Shown here one piece after another: positions 45,101 through 51,146 of a stretch of 51,146 nucleotides of DNA. The position numbers were made by a program, and so were the translations under genes. The DNA comes from Gemmatimonadota bacterium (GTDB lineage: Bacteria; Gemmatimonadota; Gemmatimonadetes; Gemmatimonadales; GWC2-71-9). The first letter of the stretch is position 1. Each line of letters starts with the position of its first letter. The notes under the pieces are model-generated. The model saw only the letters and a program-made list of their open reading frames with translations, did no database searches and was not told the origin of the DNA. The DNA is taken from NCBI GenBank assembly GCA_003222115.1, contig QHUL01000063.1, positions 1 to 51,146 on the forward strand, in the 5' to 3' direction.

Positions 45101-47638
45101 CGGGGGGGCGACGTCGACCGTCGCGACGGGGGCCGAGGCCGAGACCGTGACCGCCGCGGTGCCGCTCTTCCCCTCGCTCGTCGCCGTGATGGTGACGGGC
45201 CCGCCGACTGTCTTCCCGGTGACCATCCCGCCCGCGTTCACGTCCGCGACGGCGGCGTCACCGGTTTGCCACGTCACGCTGCGGCCCGTGAGCGGGTTGC
45301 CGTTGGCATCCTTCAGTGTCGCCGTCAGCTGGACGGTGCCGTTCACCAGGATGGTCGCGGTCGCCGGGGTCACGACGACCGACGCGACCGGGGCGAGTGT
45401 AACCGTGACCGCCGCCGTGCCGCTCTTACCTTCGACCGTCGCCATGATGGTGATTGGGCCCCCTGCTGCCTTCCCGCTGACGACGCCGGTTCCGTCCACG
45501 CTCGCGATGGTGGCATCACCGCTCTGCCAAGTGATCGTGCGGCCCGTGAGCGGCTTGCCGTTTGCGTCCTTCGGAGTCGCCGTGAGCTGGAGGGTCGCCC
45601 CGACCTGAATGCTTCCCGTCGGCGGCGCGACGTCGACCGACGCGACGGGGGTGAGGGTGACCGTGATCGCCGACATGCCGCTCTTCCCTTCGGACGCCGC
45701 GGTGATCGCGACCGGCCCGCCGGCTCCCTTTCCGGTCACGAGGCCGTTCGCGTCCACCGTGGCGACCGTGGCGTCGGCCGTCTGCCAGGTGACGACGCGG
45801 CCCGTGAGCGGATTGCCGTTCGCGTCCTTCGGGGTGGCGGTGAGCTGTAGCGTCGCGTCCACGACGATACTCCCCGTCGGGGGCGTGACGTCCACTGATG
45901 CCACGGGGATGGGCGTGACGGTGACGGCCGACGCGCCGCTCTTCCCTTCGCTCGTGGCCGTGATGGTGACCGGCCCACCCACGGTCTTCCCGGTCACGAG
46001 GCCGTTCGCGTCCACCGTGGCGATCGCGGCGTCGGCCGTCTGCCAGGTGACGACGCGGCCCGTGAGCGGATTGCCGTTCGCGTCCTTCGGGGCCGCGGTG
46101 AGCTGTCGGGTGGCACCGAGTTGGACGCTCGCCGGCGCGGGGGTCACGTCAACGGACGCGACCGGGACCGGTGTGATGGTAACGGAAGACGTGCCGCTCT
46201 TGCCCTCGCTCGTCGCCGTGATGGTGATGGGCCCACCGACCGTCTTCCCGGTGACGAGGCCGGTCGCGTCCACCGTGGCGATCGCGAGGTCGGTCGTCTG
46301 CCAGGTGACGACGCGACCGCTCAACGAATTCCCGTTCGCGTCCCTCGGCGTGGCGGTGAGTTGAACCGTGGCGCCGGCTTGCACGGTTGCCGTCGGGGGG
46401 GTGACGTCCACCGACGCGACCGGGACGAGCGTGATCGTGACCGCCGACGTGCCGTTCTTGCCCTCGCTCGTCGCCGTGACGGTGACCGGTCCGCCGGCCG
46501 CCTTTCCGGTCACGAGGCCGGTCGCGTCCACGGTAGCGATCGTGGCGTCGCTCGTCTGCCAGGCCACGGCGCGGCCCGTGAGCGGATTGCCGGCAGCATC
46601 CTTTGGGGTGGCCGCGAGCTGGACGGTGGCGCCGACCAGAGCGGTTGCTGCGGGGGGAGTGACTTCCACCGAGGCGACCGCGATGCGGGTGTGGCAAGCG
46701 GTGGTACCGGCGTCGCTGAAGGTCTGTCCGGCGATGGGGACGAACTCCCACGAGTAGGTATCCGTGTCCAGCGTGAGCTTCAGGACGCCATAGGTGGTGC
46801 CGTTCCGCACTTCGCTGTTGGGTTTTGCTCCACCGGGGTTCTGGAGGCTCAGGCCACCGGTGCCGACGATGAACTCGCGCGTTCCGTTCACGGGGTCCGC
46901 CACGCCGTCCGGCGTCTGCGGTGCGAAGCGCTCATAGACGGTGTAGTGCGCATTCACCACCACGTCCGCGCTGTAGGCGTACAGCGCGTCCCACAGCGGC
47001 TTCACGGAGGCGAGTTTGTTGGTTCCGGTGGAGCTGAACCGCGGGTGATGCCAGTAGGCGAGCGTGCACTGCCGCGTGTTCGCCGCCAGCTCGGCGCGCA
47101 GCCACTGCTCTTGGGCAGACCCGGCCGCCATCGAGATGTTGTCGTTCAACACCATGATGTGCCACGCACCCAGGTCGTAACTGTAGTAGTACTTGCCGGA
47201 ATCGCCCGCCGCGGCGCCGAAGTAGCTGAAGTATCCCGCCGCGCCCGCCGTCTTGTACTCCTTCTCCCCCGCCGCCGGACGCGTCCGCGCCTTGTGCCGG
47301 CCCCACGACGGCCCGTAGCAGGTGGTGAAGTTGGTCAGCGACCCGTTGCCGTTCATGTTGTCGCCGGCCGCGAACACCGTGGCGTCGGGATACGCGTCGA
47401 GCAGGAGCGCCGTGGCCTCGTCGTTGGTGCGATCGCAGCGCGCGATGTTGCCGGCGCCGATGAACTGCACCGCCTGCGGGGAGGCGGTAATGGCTGCCGA
47501 AACAGGGGGCGGTGCAACCGGTGCGGTCTGCGGGGGGAGTGGTACAGTGGGGATGTGGTCGGAGGTACAGGTCGCGATGACCAGCAGGGCAACGCCCCGG
47601 GCTGCGGCCCCGCCCAGCCTGCTAACAAGCGAGCTCAT
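42197..47638 (-). CDS. 1813-residue secreted protein with three metallophosphatase domains, nine Big_2 repeats and two PKD domains
   Basis: Order from the N terminus: signal peptide, with a possible but atypical lipobox at Cys24 (IATC); metallophosphatase-like domain 1 (about 56-316); nine Big_2 repeats (321-1092); metallophosphatase domain 2 (about 1097-1359); two PKD domains (1366-1545); metallophosphatase-like domain 3 (1549-1813). Domain 2 has GDIADC, GDQAY, GNHEY (1163-1167), WHHPRF and NGHDHDYERF, all the expected ligands. Domain 1 has GN for GD, GEKEY for GNHEY and AHYT for GHDH; domain 3 has GN for GD and GQQY for GHDH but keeps GNHEY. Only domain 2 looks active. The nucleotide or phosphate-ester substrate is unknown. 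Confidence 0.88.
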   Translation of the reverse strand: MSSLVSRLGGAAARGVALLVIATCTSDHIPTVPLPPQTAPVAPPPVSAAITASPQAVQFIGAGNIARCDRTNDEATALLLDAYPDATVFAAGDNMNGNGSLTNFTTCYGPSWGRHKARTRPAAGEKEYKTAGAAGYFSYFGAAAGDSGKYYYSYDLGAWHIMVLNDNISMAAGSAQEQWLRAELAANTRQCTLAYWHHPRFSSTGTNKLASVKPLWDALYAYSADVVVNAHYTVYERFAPQTPDGVADPVNGTREFIVGTGGLSLQNPGGAKPNSEVRNGTTYGVLKLTLDTDTYSWEFVPIAGQTFSDAGTTACHTRIAVASVEVTPPAATALVGATVQLAATPKDAAGNPLTGRAVAWQTSDATIATVDATGLVTGKAAGGPVTVTATSEGKNGTSAVTITLVPVASVDVTPPTATVQAGATVQLTATPRDANGNSLSGRVVTWQTTDLAIATVDATGLVTGKTVGGPITITATSEGKSGTSSVTITPVPVASVDVTPAPASVQLGATRQLTAAPKDANGNPLTGRVVTWQTADAAIATVDANGLVTGKTVGGPVTITATSEGKSGASAVTVTPIPVASVDVTPPTGSIVVDATLQLTATPKDANGNPLTGRVVTWQTADATVATVDANGLVTGKGAGGPVAITAASEGKSGMSAITVTLTPVASVDVAPPTGSIQVGATLQLTATPKDANGKPLTGRTITWQSGDATIASVDGTGVVSGKAAGGPITIMATVEGKSGTAAVTVTLAPVASVVVTPATATILVNGTVQLTATLKDANGNPLTGRSVTWQTGDAAVADVNAGGMVTGKTVGGPVTITATSEGKSGTAAVTVSASAPVATVDVAPPTASVQVGASTQLTATPKDANGNPLSGRVVIWRTGNATIADVDANGLVTGKAAGGPITIMATSEGTSGTSAVTVTPIPVASLAVTPATASIQVNGTVQLTATPKDATGNPLSGRVVTWQTSNATIAMVDGNGLVTGKALGGPITITATSEGKSGTASVSVTPAPVASVAMSPTSATIFANGTVQLTATPKDANGNELGGRAMSWASSTPGVATVNARGFVVGLQPGTANVTATSEGVVGMSVVTVQNSSGAPVIAGAGDIADCSRMSQEGTARVLDGIVGTVVTFGDQAYPDGSYTDYMNCYDASWGRHRPRTRPSPGNHEYNFGSSAGAPGYYQYFGAAAGDPSKGYYSYDLGAWHLIVINSNLAMNAGSAQEQWLRADLAAHPTVCTVAYWHHPRFSSGGNGSTPATQPIWQALYDFGADLVLNGHDHDYERFAPQTPTGARDDANGIREIIAGTGGNSLYGWPGNPIANSELRSNVNYGILKVTLWPTSYDWDFIPVAGGTFSDHGSALCHSGAPLPNQAPIANPGGPYGSEGTVTLDGGQSRDPDNNTPLSYSWTLGDGATASTATVTHTYPAEGQYTVTLTVTDSRGAASAPATTTVTIANIAPTVNAGPDQAVVAGAPVSLRATFSDPGPTDYPWIYTIAWGDGATDGGSSNAQANPITGSHVFAAPGHYTARVTVTDKDGGAGFDDLVVTVLDPSSVQVFSGAGNIATCGTDVDEATAKILDNLPGSVFVLGDNVNPSGSAANYTNCYDPTWGRHRARTHPTIGNHEYDVVGASGYFGYFGAAAGDPTKGYYSFDLGDYWHVVVLNNTASVASGAGSVEEQWLKADLAASSKRCTLAMFHYPLFFSSDDPSWHSASGVIPIWNDLYAAGAEIVLNGQQYDYERFAPQDPGGNPDPARGIREFNVGVGGYATAMPSSIAPNTEAVSDAYGVLKLTLGPDTYTWEFIPAAGGTFTDSGSGSCH
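44363..46678 (-). repeat. nine tandem Big_2 repeats, about 258 bp each
   Basis: Residues 321-1092 of the metallophosphatase gene form nine units of 86 residues (units 6 and 9 are 87 and 83). Each starts like VASVDVTPP, contains QLTATPKDANGNPLTGRVVTW and GLVTGK, and ends ITATSEGKSGTSAVTVTP. Units 1-8 are nearly identical in places; unit 9 is the most diverged. They are immunoglobulin-like spacers in secreted proteins. In DNA they are a tandem repeat that recombination could expand or shrink. Confidence 0.9.
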
Positions 47639-47892
47639 TGCGTGCCATCCGACGTGGTGGGTCTAGGGATTCCCGCGGGACGCCGCAGCGTGAGAGCTCG
47701 GTGCGGGCCCGTCCCCGCCGCCACGCCCTCTCTGCAAGGCAAATGCCGCGGACGTTCCACACCGAACCGCGTTGCGGCGTGGGCACTTGCGGTCCGGCGG
47801 GCGTCCGGCGCCCTCCCCAACATGTGTCTTCCGGCAGGCAAGCCTGCGCGCGATGAGCCACAAATGAACCCCCTCGCCGGGCGACCCTCGCC

Positions 47893-47940
47893 GCCTCCTC
47901 GCTCTACAAGGAGTTCGCCGCGCCACGCGGCCTGCGCCGC
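47893..47940 (+). pseudogene. fragment of a second DUF5916 gene
   Basis: ASSLYKEFAAPRGLRR is readable in the plus frame, like SHYKEFAAPRALRR in the intact DUF5916 protein. At base level 47904-47940 matches 41811-41847 at 35 of 37 positions. The rest of the family's barrel is absent on both sides and the frame ends at TGA 47968-47970. The 328-bp gap 47639-47966 contains it and the presumed promoter of the minus-strand gene; I see nothing else. Confidence 0.65.
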
Positions 47941-47966
47941 TCCGCTAGCCGGACGCGGATGGCCGC

Positions 47967-49247
47967 GTGACATTGAGGCCCGTGACCGCAGGCTCGCTCC
48001 TCGGGTTCGACGGTCCGCGCCGGACCGCCGCTACGCTTGTTCTCGCGGCGGGCGTGTGCGTCGTCGCGGTGATAGTCGCCTTCGAGCGCGGAAGCCGGGA
48101 AGGAGTGGGCGGCGACTTCCACGTCTTCTGGCAGGCGGGGCGCAACTTCGCGACCGGTGCTCCGCTCTACCACGGCGATCTTCCGGGCGCGCGAAGGTTC
48201 ATCTACCCGCCGTTCGCGGCGATGGTCTTCCAGGCTCTCGCCATTTTCCCGCTGCGGCTCGCCGCGGAGATCTTCTCCGTCATCAATTTGGTGTTGCTTG
48301 GGGTCGCCACCTACCTGACGAAGAGGATCGTCGCGCGGACTTACCCCCATCAAGCTGTGGAGGCGCTGCCGCTCGTCCTCGCCGTGGTGCTGTCCTTGGT
48401 GTTCCACCTCGAGAATCTCAACCACGTGCAGGTCAACGAGGTGATCTTCGTGCTGACCCTGCTGGGCATCGATGCGCATCTGCGCGCGCTGGACGTGCGC
48501 GCGGCCGGCTACTTCGTGGCCGCGACCGCCCTCAAGATCACCCCCGTATTCTTCGTGATCTGGCTGATCCTGCGAGGGCGGCGGCGCGCCGTGTTGGCGG
48601 TGCCACCCCTGGCGCTCGCCTGCGTCGTCGGGCCGCTCCTCCTGCGCGGGCCCGCCACCGGCGGCGCCGAGCTGGCTGAGTACTACCACTCGTTCCTGGA
48701 AGGATTCCAGCACGGGCAGGTGTTGACGGACCAGAGAGTCCAGAACCTGGGCGCACTGGTGTACCGGATGATGCGACCGGCAGAGACCCCCGAGCACTTA
48801 CAGTACGACTACGTTCCAGCATCCGAGGGGGCCGCCGCGCTGACCTATAAGATCGGCGCCGCGTTCTTGCTGCTCCTCTTCCTCCTCAACCTCGGTCTCC
48901 TGCGAGCCCGTGGCGTCGCCCCGTCCGCGCTCGAGTTCAGCACGGTGTTCCTGATCAGCCACCTGCTGTCGCCCATCACCTGGAAGGCCCACCTCGTGAC
49001 CCTGCTGTTCGTGTTTTACACGTTCCTGCTGCTGCGGCCGGCCGGTCTGCCCGCGCCGCTGCGGGTCGCCTTGATCGGCCTGTGGGGCTTGATCGGGGTC
49101 AGCGGCCTGAGTGGCAGAGACCTCATCGGCAGGAACGCGTACTACTATCTCGGGGGGTACAGCGTCGTGGTATGGACCATGTTGCTCCTGTTCGTCGCCG
49201 CCGTCGTGCTGACGCAGCGCGAGGCGGCCGCGCGCCGACCGGCCTAA
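47967..49247 (+). CDS. GT87 family glycosyltransferase
   Basis: A 426-residue membrane protein starting at GTG 47967. The GT87 (DUF2029) pattern is DFHVFWQAGRNFATGAPLYHGD, with the conserved Asp expected to be catalytic, followed by FIYPPFAAMVFQALAIFPL. About 10-12 membrane helices follow (for example ALKITPVFFVIWLIL, ALTYKIGAAFLLLLFLLNLGL, FSTVFLISHLLSPITWKAHL). Family members use polyprenyl-phosphate mannose on the outer face of the membrane. The last four bases overlap the convergent receiver gene. Confidence 0.87.
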   Translation: MTLRPVTAGSLLGFDGPRRTAATLVLAAGVCVVAVIVAFERGSREGVGGDFHVFWQAGRNFATGAPLYHGDLPGARRFIYPPFAAMVFQALAIFPLRLAAEIFSVINLVLLGVATYLTKRIVARTYPHQAVEALPLVLAVVLSLVFHLENLNHVQVNEVIFVLTLLGIDAHLRALDVRAAGYFVAATALKITPVFFVIWLILRGRRRAVLAVPPLALACVVGPLLLRGPATGGAELAEYYHSFLEGFQHGQVLTDQRVQNLGALVYRMMRPAETPEHLQYDYVPASEGAAALTYKIGAAFLLLLFLLNLGLLRARGVAPSALEFSTVFLISHLLSPITWKAHLVTLLFVFYTFLLLRPAGLPAPLRVALIGLWGLIGVSGLSGRDLIGRNAYYYLGGYSVVVWTMLLLFVAAVVLTQREAAARRPA

Positions 49248-49636
49248 CGGGCCGGATCTTGCTGCAGCAGCTCGCGCACCATCGCGAGCAGCTCGGTCAT
49301 TTCAAACGGCTTCCACAGCGTCCGCGACGCACCGAACACCGCGGCGTCCTTCAGCAAGTCGATCTTGCCGCTGCGGCCGCCGCCGGACATGGCGATGATC
49401 TTCGCCTGCGGCGAGGTGGCTCGCAAATCCCGGATCAGCTCGAGTCCGTCCCGTTCGGGCATGAAGATGTCCACGATCACGACGTCGGCGCCTTGCTCCT
49501 GGTGCAACCGCAGGCCGGCATCACCGTCGCCCGCCTCCAGGACGTCGTACCCGGCGCGCTCCAGGATTCGCCGCACGGCGCTCCGGAGCGTCGCGTCGTC
49601 GTCGATCACCAGGATTCGGGCATCGCTGGGCGTCAT
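49244..49636 (-). CDS. stand-alone response-regulator receiver protein
   Basis: A 130-residue CheY-like protein from ATG 49636. The acidic pair is IDDDA (12-14), the phospho-acceptor is Asp56 (VVIVDIFMPERDG), with the Ser84 (IAMSGGG) and Lys109 (LWKPF) switch residues. There is no output domain, so it acts through a partner protein. No kinase gene is adjacent. It ends 11 bp before the GMC gene starts in the same direction, or rather lies just downstream of it, so the two may be co-transcribed. Confidence 0.93.
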   Translation of the reverse strand: MTPSDARILVIDDDATLRSAVRRILERAGYDVLEAGDGDAGLRLHQEQGADVVIVDIFMPERDGLELIRDLRATSPQAKIIAMSGGGRSGKIDLLKDAAVFGASRTLWKPFEMTELLAMVRELLQQDPAR

Positions 49637-49647
49637 CCCGCGCTGGC

Positions 49648-51146
49648 TCAGATCTCGCCGCGCCGCGCGAACTGGGCGATGTGCTCGCCGGCGCGGTAGG
49701 CCAGGGCCTGAATCGTCGCGGTGGGCTGGCCCCGGCCGCCCGTGACGAGGCTCGAGCCGTCGCAGATGAAGAGGTTCCGCACGTCGTGCGCGCGGTGGTA
49801 GCGGTCGACGACCGAGGCCCGCGGGTCGTCGCCCATGCGGCACGTGCCCAGGAGGTGGGCCGCGAGGTTCGTCTCCTGCACCGGCTGCCGCCAGGTCCGC
49901 CGGGCGCCCGCGGCCTCGAGAATCTCGATCGCCCGGTCCTGCAGGAAGCGCATCATCGCCAGGTCGTCAGGGTGGTCCCGGTAAGTGACCCGCATGGCAG
50001 GCAGCCCCCACGGGTCCTTCATCTCGGGATCGAGCGAGATGCTGTTGGTCTCGAGCGGCAGCGACGTGGAGTGACCGTCCACGTTCATGGTGCGCGTGTA
50101 ATAATCCCGCAGGATGCGCTTGTATCCCGCGCCCCACGAGGGCGCGTCGTGCGGCAGGCCCCCCAAGGCGAAGATCGTCGGGTAGGCGAAGGAGCGCGCG
50201 TCGGGCGCCCCGCCGCCGTAGAAGCCCCGCTTGGGGTCGCTCTCATAGAAGTCGTACAGCACCCGCGTCGCCGTCACGCTCTTGAACTCGTTCAGCGGGC
50301 GCTCGAACACGCCGCTCGCGCTCGAGTAGCCGTTGAACATCAGGTACTTGCCCACGACGCCGCTCGAGTTCGCCAGGCCGCTCGGGAAGCGGCTCGACGC
50401 CGACAAGAGGAGCAGCCGCGGCGTCTCCGAGCCGTTGCAGCACAGCACGACGGCCCGGGCGCGCTGGAACTGCTCCTTCTTGTTCTCGTCGAAGTACGTC
50501 GCGCCGGTCACACGGCCCTGCTTGTCGACCTCGATCCTCCGCACGTAGCTGTTGGGTCGCACCTCGCATCGCCCGGTCGCTTCGGCGATCGGGATGACGG
50601 TGTACAGCGTGGACGACTTGGCGCGGAACTCGCAGCCGAAGCCGAGGCAGTAGCCGCAGTGCTGGCACGCCGGCCGGCCGTGAAACGGCTGGGAGAGAAT
50701 GGCGAGGGGCGCGGGCTGCGGGTGCAGGCCCAGGGCGCGAGCGCCGCGCTCGAACAGGACGCCCGACGACTTCACGGGGAGGGGCGGCAGGGGATAGGGG
50801 CGCGTGCGCGGCGGGTCGAACGGCCCGGGCTCGCCCGAGATGCCCAGCTCCCACTCGGCCTTGGTGTAGTAGGGCTCGAGGTCGCGGTAGGTGATCGGCC
50901 AGTCTTCGAGACCCGTGCCGGAGATGGCGCCGAGGCGGCTTTTCTCGATGAAGTCGATCTCGCGGAAGCGCCAGTAGTTGGCGGTGAACATGACGCTCCC
51001 GCCGCCTACGAGGCGGTGGTAGAGGAGCTGTATCTGCCCCGGCTTTGCCGTCTCGGACTCGCTCCTGCGGAACGTGAACCCGGTCGGGTTGATTTGGAGG
51101 GCGCCCTGGAACAGCGTCTTGATCTCGTCGTGCTCGAACTGCGGAG
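49648..51146 (-). CDS. GMC oxidoreductase (gluconate dehydrogenase-like), C-terminal part
   Basis: The frame is open from the window edge (no start visible) to TGA at 49648-49650, giving about 498 residues. The N-terminal FAD GxGxxG motif is off-window. Visible motifs include VGGGSVMFTANYWRF, the Cys-rich ACQHCGYCLGFGCEFRAKSS typical of this branch, and the C-terminal HLLGTCRMGDDPRASVVDR and NLFICDGSSLVTG. The enzyme oxidises an alcohol or sugar with FAD. It precedes the receiver gene on the same strand. Confidence 0.9.
   Translation of the reverse strand, partial: PQFEHDEIKTLFQGALQINPTGFTFRRSESETAKPGQIQLLYHRLVGGGSVMFTANYWRFREIDFIEKSRLGAISGTGLEDWPITYRDLEPYYTKAEWELGISGEPGPFDPPRTRPYPLPPLPVKSSGVLFERGARALGLHPQPAPLAILSQPFHGRPACQHCGYCLGFGCEFRAKSSTLYTVIPIAEATGRCEVRPNSYVRRIEVDKQGRVTGATYFDENKKEQFQRARAVVLCCNGSETPRLLLLSASSRFPSGLANSSGVVGKYLMFNGYSSASGVFERPLNEFKSVTATRVLYDFYESDPKRGFYGGGAPDARSFAYPTIFALGGLPHDAPSWGAGYKRILRDYYTRTMNVDGHSTSLPLETNSISLDPEMKDPWGLPAMRVTYRDHPDDLAMMRFLQDRAIEILEAAGARRTWRQPVQETNLAAHLLGTCRMGDDPRASVVDRYHRAHDVRNLFICDGSSLVTGGRGQPTATIQALAYRAGEHIAQFARRGEI

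Noticed and set aside
44363-46678. CRISPR-like array in regularly spaced repeats
   Set aside because: The repeats are 258 bp, coding and nearly continuous; they are protein repeats, not short repeats with spacers.

Overview
The window is a high-GC, densely packed bacterial chromosome segment with almost no mobile-element genes. Several features resemble a free-living soil bacterium of the Gemmatimonadota/Acidobacteriota type: a DUF5916 outer-membrane protein, a secreted metallophosphatase with Big_2 repeats, an SARP-type ATPase regulator, duplicated two-subunit molybdenum hydroxylases, and cNMP-binding/thioredoxin-reductase fusion and UBP zinc-finger genes. The phylum is an inference; there is no rRNA or tRNA gene in the window to settle it.

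Layout. 1-5.4 kb: end of a UPF0182 membrane protein, a hypothetical gene, a structured intergenic region, then DUF899 divergent from an ArsR-SRPBCC-DUF2182 operon, then DUF1697 and an NADP-binding oxidoreductase. 5.4-9.5 kb: DUF4386 membrane protein and a minus-strand SDR, cupin, tautomerase, aldo/keto-reductase group divergent from a LysR regulator; the last two genes of that group are fused by a deletion. 9.5-18.2 kb: SARP/AAA/TPR regulator, CPA2 cation/proton antiporter, and a very long coiled-coil protein. 18.4-27.9 kb: a plus-strand stress and redox run (Dps, cNMP-Trx-TrxR fusion, UBP finger, SnoaL, molybdenum hydroxylase pair, DinB, DsbA-like, DoxX, DUF1579-like, VOC). 27.9-34.1 kb: a PQQ-propeller protein, an efflux-operon remnant, infA overlapped by a small zinc-ribbon gene, an ABM protein, an XRE regulator with a small partner, and pirin. 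34.1-39.2 kb (minus): a second hydroxylase pair behind a membrane diguanylate cyclase, and a DUF4287/SRPBCC protein. 39.5-47.6 kb: DUF5916 barrel convergent with a 1813-residue triple-metallophosphatase protein. 47.9-51.1 kb: GT87 glycosyltransferase, a lone receiver protein and a GMC oxidoreductase running off the end.

The two most notable results are (a) the 1813-residue protein, in which one apparently active metallophosphatase domain is flanked by two copies that have lost catalytic residues, joined by nine 86-residue Big_2 repeats and two PKD domains; and (b) a recurrent pattern of gene remnants (6.7, 21.0, 30.1, 33.1 and 47.9 kb) in which short pieces of known families are left at deletion junctions. 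Also of interest are a 47-bp dispersed intergenic repeat, a plus-strand structured region at 1.55-1.78 kb that ends in a strong terminator but contains no gene, and a thioredoxin-reductase-like fusion protein that lacks the active-site cysteine pair. No CRISPR array, phage, transposase or recognised defence system was found.
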